The notes beneath the pieces are model-generated. The model saw only the letters and a program-made list of their open reading frames with translations, did not search any database and had not been told where the DNA came from. A program made the position numbers and the translations under genes. Positions 33,553 through 41,477 of a stretch of 64,000 nt of DNA are shown here, piece after piece. The stretch's first letter is position 1; each line of letters opens with the position of its first letter. Source of the stretch: Arthrobacter sp. Marseille-P9274 (GTDB lineage: Bacteria > Actinomycetota > Actinomycetes > Actinomycetales > Micrococcaceae); contig NZ_CAMPOV010000001.1 of assembly GCF_946892675.1 (NCBI RefSeq), positions 1,152,033 through 1,216,032 of the forward strand, given 5' to 3'.

Positions 33553-33717
33553 ATGCCGGAATACTGGTTCAACGTGGTCACGCACCAGGTCGAGGTGGGC
33601 GCGCAGTCCGACTGGACCCAGCTGATCGGGCCCTACGAGACACAGGCCGAGGCCGAAAAGGCGCTGGAGAAGGTCCGTGAACGCAACGAGGCCTGGGATG
33701 CCCAGGACGAGGACTAA
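33553..33717 (+). CDS. Small SPOR-like conserved protein
   Basis: A 54-residue acidic protein, MPEYWFNVVTHQVEVG followed by a SPOR-like stretch (PYETQAEAEKALEKVRERN). Very similar short proteins are common in Micrococcaceae and are annotated as SPOR-domain proteins from that stretch. No signal peptide or membrane segment is seen, so a cytoplasmic role is likely and peptidoglycan binding is unproven. GAAGGGAC precedes the ATG at 33553. Its stop codon overlaps the stop of the convergent membrane protein gene. Confidence 0.7.
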   Translation: MPEYWFNVVTHQVEVGAQSDWTQLIGPYETQAEAEKALEKVRERNEAWDAQDED

Positions 33718-35072
33718 CCGCCTTCTCCGGCCATGACTGCCTCCCTCTCAACCACAGCCTGGCGCGAGAGCACCTCAATCACGATGACCAGCAGCACAAC
33801 AATGACTGCCAGTGTCAGAACTACCGCTGCGGTTGGGTAGGTCCAGAAGATCAGGACCAGTGCCGCAATGGCGACGACGGCAGCCTCCAGGATGCGCCGG
33901 TGCCGGGCCAGCCAGCGCTGCCACGGTTTGGCCGGCCCGGAGCTGATCTTGCCGGTCACGAAATCGGCACCATTGGTGAACCCCCTGCGTACTGCGCGGG
34001 CAGCGCCCGAGGGGCCGCTCAGGAAGGCAGCAAGCGCAACCACCAGGCCCAGCACGAACACCATCCGCAGCGTGGTCCGCAACGGCACCAGCAGCGTGTC
34101 GATCAGCACCTGTGCGGCGCCGGGAGAGATGGCGTCGGGCGGGATCTGATTGAGCAGGTAGCCCCGTCCGATGGCCAGTCCTATGGCCAGCAGGGCCATG
34201 GCCACGCTGAATGCGAGCCCGGCGAAGATGACCGCCCGCCGCCGGCCGCTGCGAGGCGCGGCGGCCACTGCGCCAGCAGCACAGGCTAACGCCGCCCAGG
34301 GCAACAGCTCAGCTGCCGTGTTGAGCGTGCTGACGGCCCTGTGTGCCCGGACGAGCGCCGGGGCCTGGAAGAGGGTTATCTCAGCGTTGACCTCGAGAAT
34401 GTTGCGGGCGAAGCCCACGCCCTTTTCGAGCAGCACGCTCTTGACCCGCTCAATGATGGGAGCAACGGACAAGGTGACCGTACCGGCTTGATCGATCGTG
34501 ACCGCACCGTCGTTCTCTCTGGTCAGGATCGCGACCAGCCTTTGATGGGCTCTCCGGTTGGCCTGGATCCACAGGTCGTCGAACTGCTCGGTGGCCACCA
34601 GCCTGGCGGTCGTGTCATGAATCAGGGTCGCGGCCTGGTCGGCAATGACGGGCGCCAAACCGGTAACGTACGGAGCCACCCGGGGGGTCGCTTGGGTGAC
34701 GGCGGCCAGAGCCTCCCGGGTGAGCCCCTCGATATCAACCCTGGAGGTGATCTGTTCGGTGACTTGGTCTGCTATTTCTGCCTGGATGACCGGGTCCGAC
34801 GACAGCGGTGCGACGGTGGCCAGGTAACGGTCGGTATCGAGTACTTCGCTGCGCAGGTAGGCTGCGGCCACCGCTGACATGGTGAGCACGCAGGTCAGGA
34901 CCAGCAGGATGGCTGATGCGACCCACCGCCAGACGTGCGAAGTGCGACTAGTCCTGGCCGGTGTGCCGGGCTCCGTCTCCAGGCGCTCTCTTTTCAGCTC
35001 GGCGTTCTCCCGACGCAGCGCCATCAACTCTTCGTATTCTGCAGAAGGCAGCGGTTTGCCAATCTCACTCAT
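33714..35072 (-). CDS. Multi-pass membrane protein of unknown function
   Basis: A 452-residue protein. An N-terminal charged coiled-coil-like stretch (SAEYEELMALRRENAELKRERLE) is followed by one membrane segment (about residues 48-70) and an extracytoplasmic region of about 180 residues with conserved-looking DTDRYLATVAPLSSDPVIQAEIADQVTEQI. Four or five further membrane helices occupy the C-terminal half. The DTDRY.ATV segment recurs in actinobacterial integral membrane proteins of no assigned function. The ATG at 35072 (MSEIGKPLP) is chosen because the coil starts there; the ribosome site is poor. Base composition looks slightly less GC-rich than in the neighbours. Confidence 0.7.
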   Translation of the reverse strand: MSEIGKPLPSAEYEELMALRRENAELKRERLETEPGTPARTSRTSHVWRWVASAILLVLTCVLTMSAVAAAYLRSEVLDTDRYLATVAPLSSDPVIQAEIADQVTEQITSRVDIEGLTREALAAVTQATPRVAPYVTGLAPVIADQAATLIHDTTARLVATEQFDDLWIQANRRAHQRLVAILTRENDGAVTIDQAGTVTLSVAPIIERVKSVLLEKGVGFARNILEVNAEITLFQAPALVRAHRAVSTLNTAAELLPWAALACAAGAVAAAPRSGRRRAVIFAGLAFSVAMALLAIGLAIGRGYLLNQIPPDAISPGAAQVLIDTLLVPLRTTLRMVFVLGLVVALAAFLSGPSGAARAVRRGFTNGADFVTGKISSGPAKPWQRWLARHRRILEAAVVAIAALVLIFWTYPTAAVVLTLAVIVVLLVIVIEVLSRQAVVEREAVMAGEGG

Positions 35073-35337
35073 GGTGGTGTTCCATCCGCTCACCGTCGGC
35101 ATGCCCTGCGGCATGGGACGTTCTTAGCCGGCTGCCCGCTTCCGTCTCCGTGGCAGATGCTCCCTTGCGCCCCATGAGCAGGATGGGCGCCACCGGCGCC
35201 CGACCTGCCGAAAGGACCAGGAAGGCCGCATAGCCCAGCGTCAAGCAGATCGGACCGATCCTGGCCATCTGGATGGCCGGGATGAAAGCCGGGGCTGTAA
35301 TCCGGCTGATCGCTGCACTGGCAAGTTGGGCAACCAT
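35065..35337 (-). CDS. Possible small membrane protein
   Basis: A 90-residue open frame starting MVAQLASAAISRITAPAFIPAIQ with a hydrophobic segment (ARIGPICLTLGYAAFLVLSAGRAP) that could span the membrane, then a His-rich tail ending GERMEHHHE. Its stop overlaps the start of the downstream membrane protein by 8 nt, which would suit coupling. The ribosome site is weak (GGAA) and no family is recognised, so it may be a chance frame. The rest of the 377-nt gap up to panB holds nothing recognisable. Confidence 0.3.
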   Translation of the reverse strand: MVAQLASAAISRITAPAFIPAIQMARIGPICLTLGYAAFLVLSAGRAPVAPILLMGRKGASATETEAGSRLRTSHAAGHADGERMEHHHE

Positions 35338-35449
35338 GACTATTCCAGTGGAGCGCACGCGGTGGCCTCGGGACTCACCCGCCAAGGATGAGATCAAACG
35401 TTAGCCGGCACGAACCGCTACAGCACGATGACGTCAGCCCGCCAGATGG

Positions 35450-36316
35450 CTAAAAACTGTGCTCCCTGCCGGGGAAGGTGCCGCTGCGCACATCGGCGGC
35501 GTACTCACGGGCGGCAGCGCCCAGTACCGTGCGCAGGTCGGCGTACTGCTTGACGAACTTGGCCATCCTGCCCCCGCGGAGGCCAGCCATATCCTGCCAC
35601 ACCAGCACCTGGCCGGTGGTAGCGCTGCCAGCCCCGATGCCGACCGTTGGAATGCGCAGGGCACCATCCACCGCCGCCGCTGTCTCCGCCGGCACCATCT
35701 CCATCAGCACCGCGAAGGCGCCGGCTGCTTCCAGCGCCGTGGCATCCTCGATGAGGCGGTGGGCGGCATCGCCCCGCCCCTGGACCCGATAGCCGCCGAG
35801 GGAGTGTTCGCTCTGCGGGGTGAAGCCGATGTGCCCCATGACCGGGACGCCGGCGTGGACCATGGCGCGGACGGTGTCCGCGTAGTACGCCCCGCCCTCC
35901 ATTTTGACCGCATGCGCGCCGCCTTCCTTGAGGAACCGCACTGAGGTTTCCACTGCTTGGGCGGCGGAGACCTCATAGCTGCCGAACGGCAGGTCGGCGA
36001 GGATGAAGGCGCGCTTGGCGGAGCGGCTCACCGCCCGGCACAGCGGCAGCAGTTCGTCCACCGTGACCGGAAGCGAGGTCTCGTTTCCGTAGACGTTGTT
36101 GGAGGCCGAGTCCCCGATGAGCAGGACCTCGATGCCCGCCTCGTCGAAGATCTCTGCGGCGTACTGCTCGTAGGCGGTCAGCATGGCGAAGCGCCGGCCT
36201 TCATCCTTGGCCTGCTGCAGGTGGTGGATGCGGATCCTGCCGCTGGGCTTGGTCTGCGGGGCCGGGCCGGTGCCGTAGGGGGCGGGCTGTTCTGGCCCGG
36301 AGCTGGGGGACGTCAT
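35450..36316 (-). CDS. panB: 3-methyl-2-oxobutanoate hydroxymethyltransferase
   Basis: A 288-residue enzyme of pantothenate synthesis that transfers a hydroxymethyl group from methylene-THF to 2-oxoisovalerate. About 28 variable residues precede the barrel, RIRIHHLQQAKDEGRRFAMLTAYEQYAAEIFDEAGIEVLLIGDS. It carries AFILADLPFGSYE, VKMEGG, VPVMGHIGFTPQS, MVPAE and VGIGAG. The ATG at 36316 lies 7 nt after a -10-like box on the minus strand. It is divergent from glnA2, as panB is near glnA2 in M. tuberculosis. Confidence 0.94.
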   Translation of the reverse strand: MTSPSSGPEQPAPYGTGPAPQTKPSGRIRIHHLQQAKDEGRRFAMLTAYEQYAAEIFDEAGIEVLLIGDSASNNVYGNETSLPVTVDELLPLCRAVSRSAKRAFILADLPFGSYEVSAAQAVETSVRFLKEGGAHAVKMEGGAYYADTVRAMVHAGVPVMGHIGFTPQSEHSLGGYRVQGRGDAAHRLIEDATALEAAGAFAVLMEMVPAETAAAVDGALRIPTVGIGAGSATTGQVLVWQDMAGLRGGRMAKFVKQYADLRTVLGAAAREYAADVRSGTFPGREHSF

Positions 36317-36323
36317 GGTGTAG

Positions 36324-36329
36324 AGCCTA
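36324..36329 (-). promoter_or_regulatory. -10 box of panB, leaderless arrangement
   Basis: TAGGCT on the minus strand, 7 nt (CTACACC) before the ATG at 36316, with no Shine-Dalgarno sequence. Confidence 0.5.
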
Positions 36330-36387
36330 GTGGGCCGGTGCGCCGCGGCTCCAGAGGACGACGGCGGCGGGGCGGCTCCGTGGGGCA

Positions 36388-36414
36388 GGAAACAAGGGTT
36401 TCCTTCAGTAGAGT
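36388..36414 (+). promoter_or_regulatory. Dyad and -10 of glnA2
   Basis: GGAAAC-AAGG-GTTTCC (36388-36403) is a perfect 6-bp dyad just upstream of TAGAGT (36409-36414), a plausible -10. It covers the -35 region, so it may be an operator. It does not match the spaced four-box GlnR site found before glnA1. Confidence 0.4.
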
Positions 36415-36467
36415 GAGTACTAGCAGGCCGCTTCAAGGCCACGAGGCCAGGCACGGAAAGGGTATCA

Positions 36468-37808
36468 ATGGACCGCCAGCAGGAATTTGTGCTCAGAACC
36501 ATCGAAGAACGGGACGTCCGGTTTGTCCGGCTGTGGTTCACCGACGTTGTCGGATCGCTCAAATCCGTGGCACTGGCCCCGGCCGAGGTCGAGGGCGCCT
36601 TCGAAGAGGGCCTGGGCTTCGACGGCTCGTCCATCGAGGGCCTGGCCCGCGTCTTCGAATCGGACATGCTGGTCCAGCCCGACCCGGCGACCTTCCAGAT
36701 CCTGCCCTGGCGCGGCGAGGCGGAGCAGACCTCGCGGATGTTCTGCGACGTGCTGACGCCGGACGGGGAGCCCTCCGCGGCCGACCCGCGCAACGTGCTC
36801 AAGCGCGCCCTGAGCAAGGCCGCGGACATGGGCTTCACCTGCTATACGCATCCGGAGATCGAGTTCTACCTGCTCAAGTCGCAGGAACTCGGCCCCGACG
36901 GCGTGCCGGTTCCCGTGGACCAGGCCGGCTACTTCGACCATGTGCCCGGCGGCGTGGCCCAGGACTTCCGCCGGACCGCCGTTACGATGCTCGAGAACGT
37001 GGGCATCTCGGTCGAGTTCAGCCACCACGAGGACGGCCCGGGCCAGAACGAGATCGACCTGCGCTACGCCGACGCGCTGCAGACCGCGGACAACATCATG
37101 ACCTTCCGCACGGTGGTCAAGGAGGTGGCGCTGATGGAGGGCATCTACGCCACCTTCATGCCGAAGCCGTTCTCCGAGCACCCCGGTTCCGGCATGCACA
37201 CCCACTTCTCCCTGTTCGAGGGGGATTCCAATGCGTTCTTCGAAGCGGGTGCAGAGTACCAGCTGTCCAAGACCGCCCGGCAGTTCATCGCGGGCCTGCT
37301 CAAACACGCCCCGGAGTTCACGGCCGTCACCAACCAGTTCGTCAATTCGTACAAGCGCCTCTGGGGCGGGGGAGAAGCCCCCAGCTACATCTCTTGGGGC
37401 CACAACAACCGTTCCGCCCTGGTCCGCGTGCCGCTCTACAAGCCCAACAAGGGCCAGTCCGCGCGGATCGAGTACCGCGGCATCGACTCGGCGGCCAACC
37501 CCTACTTGGCCTACGCCGTCCTGCTCGGGGCCGGGCTGAAGGGCATCGAAGAGGGCTACGAGCTGCCGGCGGGCGCCGAGGAAGACGTCTGGAGCCTCAG
37601 CTCGGCCGAGCGCCGGGCCATGGGCCACGACCCGCTGCCGTCCAGCCTGCACGACGCGGTCCGCGTAATGGAGGAATCCGAACTGGTGGCGGAGATCCTC
37701 GGCGAGCAGGTCTTCGAGGTGTTCCTGCGGAACAAGCGGGCGGAATGGCACGACTACCGGATCCAGGTCACGCCGCACGAGCTGCACCGGAACATCGGCA
37801 TCCTGTAG
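36468..37808 (+). CDS. glnA2: Glutamine synthetase type I, GlnA2-like
   Basis: A 446-residue glutamine synthetase that makes glutamine from glutamate, ammonia and ATP. Active-site stretches are GLGFDGSSIEGLARVFESDM, HPEIEFYLL, SHHEDGPGQNEIDLRYADAL, GSGMHTHFSL and SARIEYRGIDSAANPYLAYA. Where adenylylated enzymes have NLYDLPPEE, this one has EGYELPAGAEEDVW, so control by GlnE is less certain. GGAAAGGG precedes the ATG. The order glnA2-glnE with nearby glnA1 is as in M. tuberculosis. The gap to glnE is 11 nt, indicating one transcript. Confidence 0.92.
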   Translation: MDRQQEFVLRTIEERDVRFVRLWFTDVVGSLKSVALAPAEVEGAFEEGLGFDGSSIEGLARVFESDMLVQPDPATFQILPWRGEAEQTSRMFCDVLTPDGEPSAADPRNVLKRALSKAADMGFTCYTHPEIEFYLLKSQELGPDGVPVPVDQAGYFDHVPGGVAQDFRRTAVTMLENVGISVEFSHHEDGPGQNEIDLRYADALQTADNIMTFRTVVKEVALMEGIYATFMPKPFSEHPGSGMHTHFSLFEGDSNAFFEAGAEYQLSKTARQFIAGLLKHAPEFTAVTNQFVNSYKRLWGGGEAPSYISWGHNNRSALVRVPLYKPNKGQSARIEYRGIDSAANPYLAYAVLLGAGLKGIEEGYELPAGAEEDVWSLSSAERRAMGHDPLPSSLHDAVRVMEESELVAEILGEQVFEVFLRNKRAEWHDYRIQVTPHELHRNIGIL

Positions 37809-37819
37809 GTCCGGACCGC

Positions 37820-40800
37820 ATGAGCCTGAACCGGCAGCTGATCGCCAGCGGCTTCAAGGACCTCGAGAAGAGCACGCGCTTCCTGGCCGCCCGCGAACTG
37901 AACGGCCTGGACCGTGACCGCCTCTTCGAGGGATTCAGCCAGGCAGCAGACCCCGACCTTGCACTGGTTTCGCTGGTCAGGCTCCTGGAGCGGCACCCCC
38001 AGCTGGCCGAGCTGGCCTCCGCGGACGCGGACACCAGCGAGGCGATGTTCCGCCTCCTGGGCGCCTCGGAGGCACTGGCCGAGTTCCTGCTGCGCCGGCC
38101 CGAGCATTTGGATGTGCTGCGGACCAAGGCCAGCCCCGAACCGGCCGCCGTTCCGGCGGCGCGGCTGCGCGCATCGCTGCTCGAATCGGTCGGCGCCGAC
38201 CCAGCCTCGGACCAGCCGGTCGCGCGGCAGTCCGGGAAGGACGCGTACAGCCGGCTGCGCAGCCGGTACCGGCGGCACCTGGCAGAGCTCGCGATCAGGG
38301 ACCTCTGCGCGGCTTCGCCCGTGGACTTCATGCCTGCTGCTGGCCGCGAACTCGCGGACCTCGCGGCGGCGGCGATCGAGGCGGGGCTCGCGGTCTCCCG
38401 CGCGGAGCTCGAAGAGCGCTTCGGGGCGGATGAGGCCGGGCGGGTGCGGCTCGCGGTCATCGGGATGGGCAAGTGCGGCGCCGGGGAACTGAACTATATT
38501 TCCGACGTCGACGTGGTCTACGTGGTGGAAGCCGACGGACTCGACGAGGCCCGGGCGGCGGTGATCGGCACGGCGCTTGCCACGGGCATGACGCGGGCGA
38601 TCTCCTCGGCCGGACCGGAGCCCGGGCTCTGGGAGGTTGACGCCAACCTGCGTCCGGAGGGCAAGGACGGCCCGCTGGTGCGGACCCTGGAGTCGCACCT
38701 CAGCTACTACCGGCGCTGGGCCCACACCTGGGAGTTCCAGGCCCTGCTGAAGGCCCGGCACATCGCGGGGGACCGGGACCTCGGCCTGCGCTACGAGGAA
38801 GCGGTGGCGCCGCTGATCTGGAGCTCCTCCGAGCGGGAGGGCTTCGTGGAGTCCGTGCAGGCCATGCGCGGCCGGGTCACCGACAACATTCCGGTGCACG
38901 AGCGCGGGCGGCAGATCAAGCTCGGGCGCGGCGGCCTTCGCGATGTCGAGTTCACCGTCCAGCTGCTGCAGCTGGTCCACGCCCGGGTGGACGAGTCGCT
39001 GCGGGTGCGGGACACGACGTCGGCCATCGCCGCGTTGAGCACGGCCGGCTACATCGGCCGCTCCGACGCCAACGAATTCGACCGCTCCTACCGATACCTG
39101 CGCGTGCTCGAGCACCGCATCCAGCTGGTGCAGCTCCGCCGGACCCACCTGATGCCGCAGGACGAGGCCGCCCTGCGCGCGCTGGCCAAGTCCTCCCTGG
39201 GCTCGCTGGCAATGGGACGGCCGGCCCCGGAGGTGCTGCTGCAGCAATGGCAGCAGACCAAGCGCCGGGTCCGCGAGCTGCACGAGAGCATCTTCTACCG
39301 CCCCCTGCTGGCGACGGCCGCGAACCTCAGCGCCGATGAGGTCAGGCTGTCGCCGGAAGCGGCGCAGGGGCGGCTCGCCGCCTTGGGCTACCTGGATCCC
39401 CGCGGCGCCATGCGGCACATCGAGGCGCTGACGGCGGGTATCCGGCGCCGTGCGCTCCTGCAGCGCCAGCTGCTGCCGGTCCTGCTGGAGTGGATTGCCG
39501 ACGGCGTGGACCCTGATGCCGGCCTGCTCGGCTTCCGCCGGCTCAGCGAAGCTCTGGGGGAGTCCCACTGGTACCTGGGCATGCTCCGTGACTCGAGCTC
39601 TGCGGCCGAGCGGCTGTGCCACGTGCTCTCCAGCAGCCGGTTCATCACCGACCTGCTGGAGGTGTCCCCCGAATCAGCGGCGTGGCTGGGCTCCGACAAG
39701 GAGCTGGCGCCGCGGAGCTTCGAACTGCAGTGGCAGGAAATCCGGCACAAGATGTCCCGCCACCAGGATCCGAAGGCCGCGATGCGGCTCATCCGCCAGA
39801 TCCGCCGACGGGAAATGCTGCGCATCGCCATCGCCGACAGCTCGGGCCTGCTGGACCAGAACCAGGTGGGGATCGCGCTGTCCGATGCGGATCGGGCGGC
39901 GATCCTCGGTGCCTTGCACGTCGCTGAGGGCGTGGTGTTCGAGGAGGACGAGCAGCTGACCAGGGTCCTTGTGGTCGCGATGGGACGCCAGGGCGGCCGC
40001 GAGATCGGCTACGTCTCGGACGCGGACGTCATCTACCTGCACAAGCCGTTGCCGGAGGCGGATCCGGACGCGGCGCAACAGCAGGCGCTGCGGATCGTCT
40101 CACAGCTTTCGTCGCTGCTGCAGCAGCCGTGCAGCCCGCCGGTGCTCGCCGAACGCCCGCTGGAGCTGGATGCCGCGCTGCGCCCCGAGGGCAAGAACGG
40201 CCCGATGGTCCGCTCGCTGGACTCCTACCGGGAGTACTACCAGCGCTGGTCCCTCGTGTGGGAGACCCAGGCGCTGCTCCGCGCCCGGCCGATCGCCGGT
40301 GACGACGAGCTGGCGGCCGAGTTCATCGAGCTCATCGATCCCATCCGCTACGGGCGCGAGGTGGGGCCGGAGGAAGTCCGCGAGATCCGCAGGATCAAGG
40401 CCCGGGTGGAATCGGAACGGCTGCCCCGCGGCGCCGACCCGGCCCGCCACCTAAAACTGGGCCGCGGTGCCCTGAGCGACGTGGAATGGCTGGTCCAGCT
40501 GCTGCAGTTGCTGCACGCCCACGACCATCCGGGCCTGCGCACCACCGGAACCCTGGACGCCCTGGACGCCATCGAGGAGGCCCGCCTGCTGCCGGCCGCC
40601 GACGTCCTGACGCTGCGCCGGAGCTGGTCCCTGGCGAGCCGGATCAGGTCCGCCAACGTCATCTGGAGCGGCAAGAACGCAGACCTGCTGCCGTCCTCCC
40701 GCCGCGATCTGGAGGCGGTGGCCCGCTGGTGCGGCTACCAGCCCGGGCACGGCGGCGCGCTTGAAGAGGACTACCTGAGGCTCACCCGCCGGACACGCGG

Positions 40801-40840
40801 CATCTTCGAACGGTACTTCTACGGCTTCGGCACGGAGTAG
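37820..40840 (+). CDS. glnE: Glutamine synthetase adenylyltransferase/adenylyl-removing enzyme
   Basis: A 1006-residue bifunctional enzyme that adenylylates glutamine synthetase and removes the AMP. Two nucleotidyltransferase domains are seen: the first with GMGKCGAGELNYISDVDVVYV and LRPEGKDGPLVRTL, the second with AMGRQGGREIGYVSDADVIYL and LRPEGKNGPMVRSL. Each has the metal-binding SDxD, and each is followed by a helical GlnE domain (KLGRGGLRDVEF; KLGRGALSDVEW). The ATG at 37820 lies 11 nt after the glnA2 stop; a longer frame upstream overlaps glnA2. The probable target is the glnA1 product. Confidence 0.95.
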   Translation: MSLNRQLIASGFKDLEKSTRFLAARELNGLDRDRLFEGFSQAADPDLALVSLVRLLERHPQLAELASADADTSEAMFRLLGASEALAEFLLRRPEHLDVLRTKASPEPAAVPAARLRASLLESVGADPASDQPVARQSGKDAYSRLRSRYRRHLAELAIRDLCAASPVDFMPAAGRELADLAAAAIEAGLAVSRAELEERFGADEAGRVRLAVIGMGKCGAGELNYISDVDVVYVVEADGLDEARAAVIGTALATGMTRAISSAGPEPGLWEVDANLRPEGKDGPLVRTLESHLSYYRRWAHTWEFQALLKARHIAGDRDLGLRYEEAVAPLIWSSSEREGFVESVQAMRGRVTDNIPVHERGRQIKLGRGGLRDVEFTVQLLQLVHARVDESLRVRDTTSAIAALSTAGYIGRSDANEFDRSYRYLRVLEHRIQLVQLRRTHLMPQDEAALRALAKSSLGSLAMGRPAPEVLLQQWQQTKRRVRELHESIFYRPLLATAANLSADEVRLSPEAAQGRLAALGYLDPRGAMRHIEALTAGIRRRALLQRQLLPVLLEWIADGVDPDAGLLGFRRLSEALGESHWYLGMLRDSSSAAERLCHVLSSSRFITDLLEVSPESAAWLGSDKELAPRSFELQWQEIRHKMSRHQDPKAAMRLIRQIRRREMLRIAIADSSGLLDQNQVGIALSDADRAAILGALHVAEGVVFEEDEQLTRVLVVAMGRQGGREIGYVSDADVIYLHKPLPEADPDAAQQQALRIVSQLSSLLQQPCSPPVLAERPLELDAALRPEGKNGPMVRSLDSYREYYQRWSLVWETQALLRARPIAGDDELAAEFIELIDPIRYGREVGPEEVREIRRIKARVESERLPRGADPARHLKLGRGALSDVEWLVQLLQLLHAHDHPGLRTTGTLDALDAIEEARLLPAADVLTLRRSWSLASRIRSANVIWSGKNADLLPSSRRDLEAVARWCGYQPGHGGALEEDYLRLTRRTRGIFERYFYGFGTE

Positions 40841-40852
40841 CCTCCTAGGTGA

Positions 40853-40903
40853 GGCGGCCAGCAGCAGCGCGTGGCCATCGCACGGTCGCTGGCGATGAGC
40901 CCG
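40853..40903 (+). pseudogene. Ghost of an ABC transporter ATPase signature motif
   Basis: In one frame this stretch reads GGQQQRVAIARSLAMSP, the C-loop of ABC ATPases (normally LSGGQQQRVAIARALAM.P) and closest in style to amino acid importers. The codon before it is TGA where Ser is expected, and homology stops after SP. Nothing else of the gene was found in the 181-nt gap between glnE and the cupin gene, so it seems to be the last scrap of a deleted transporter. Confidence 0.6.
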
Positions 40904-41021
40904 GCGGCTTGCCAACGCGGCCACCGCCGTCGTCCGTCCCCGCACCGGTCGGCCGGTGTTGCCGGCTTCGCGCTCCTGACGGCTAGGCTGGGGCCAGGAC
41001 CTGATGACGAAGGAGCGCAAC

Positions 41022-41354
41022 ATGACCGACATTGAGCTGGTAGCCCGGGAACATCTGGCCGTCGCGGTGGAGGCCCCGCACGGGCGCAGCGCGGCGATGG
41101 TGGCGCAGGAGGGGCCCCTGCGGCAGACGGTGCTGGCGCTGAAAGCCGGCGCCGTGCTGGGCGAGCACAACGCGCCGGTGGCCGGCAGCGTGTATGTGCT
41201 TGAAGGGTCCATCACCCTGGTCTCCGCCAGCGGGAGGGTCGTCGTCAACGAGAACCAATTGGCGCTGGTGCCGCAGGAACGGCATTCCGTCGAGGCGAGC
41301 GAGGACTCGGTCTTCCTGCTGACCGCTGTGACCGAGACGCATCTGCCCGGCTGA
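41022..41354 (+). CDS. Small cupin-domain protein
   Basis: A 110-residue single cupin. The barrel motifs are visible as VLALKAGAVLGEHNAPVAGSVYVLEGSITLVSASGRVVV and QLALVPQERHSVEASEDSVFLLT. Usual metal ligands (HxH..E, then H) are partly present: H in GEHN, E in VLEG and H in ERHS. The substrate is unknown. The ATG at 41022 has AAGGAG upstream; an earlier in-frame ATG at 41004 would overlap it. It lies convergent to glnA1 across a strong terminator. Confidence 0.75.
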   Translation: MTDIELVAREHLAVAVEAPHGRSAAMVAQEGPLRQTVLALKAGAVLGEHNAPVAGSVYVLEGSITLVSASGRVVVNENQLALVPQERHSVEASEDSVFLLTAVTETHLPG

Positions 41355-41394
41355 CCTGCGCCGAGGCATAACAACTAAGGCCAACCAGAGCCAA

Positions 41395-41450
41395 CTACAG
41401 AGGGCCCGTCCGGACTGCCAAGCGGCAGTTCGGACGGGCCCTCTGTAGTC
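41395..41450. terminator. Bidirectional terminator, cupin gene / glnA1
   Basis: A 26-bp stem with one G-U type mismatch and an AAGC loop; the outer arm is ACTACAGAGGGCCCGTCCG. It sits between two convergent genes and can serve both. Confidence 0.85.
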
Positions 41451-41477
41451 GCGGCGCCTGCTTCGCGCCGGCTCCGG

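Noticed and set aside
35957-37819. In-frame upstream extension of glnE through glnA2 and panB
   Set aside because: It lies over two conserved genes; glnE proteins begin near 37820, 11 nt after the glnA2 stop.
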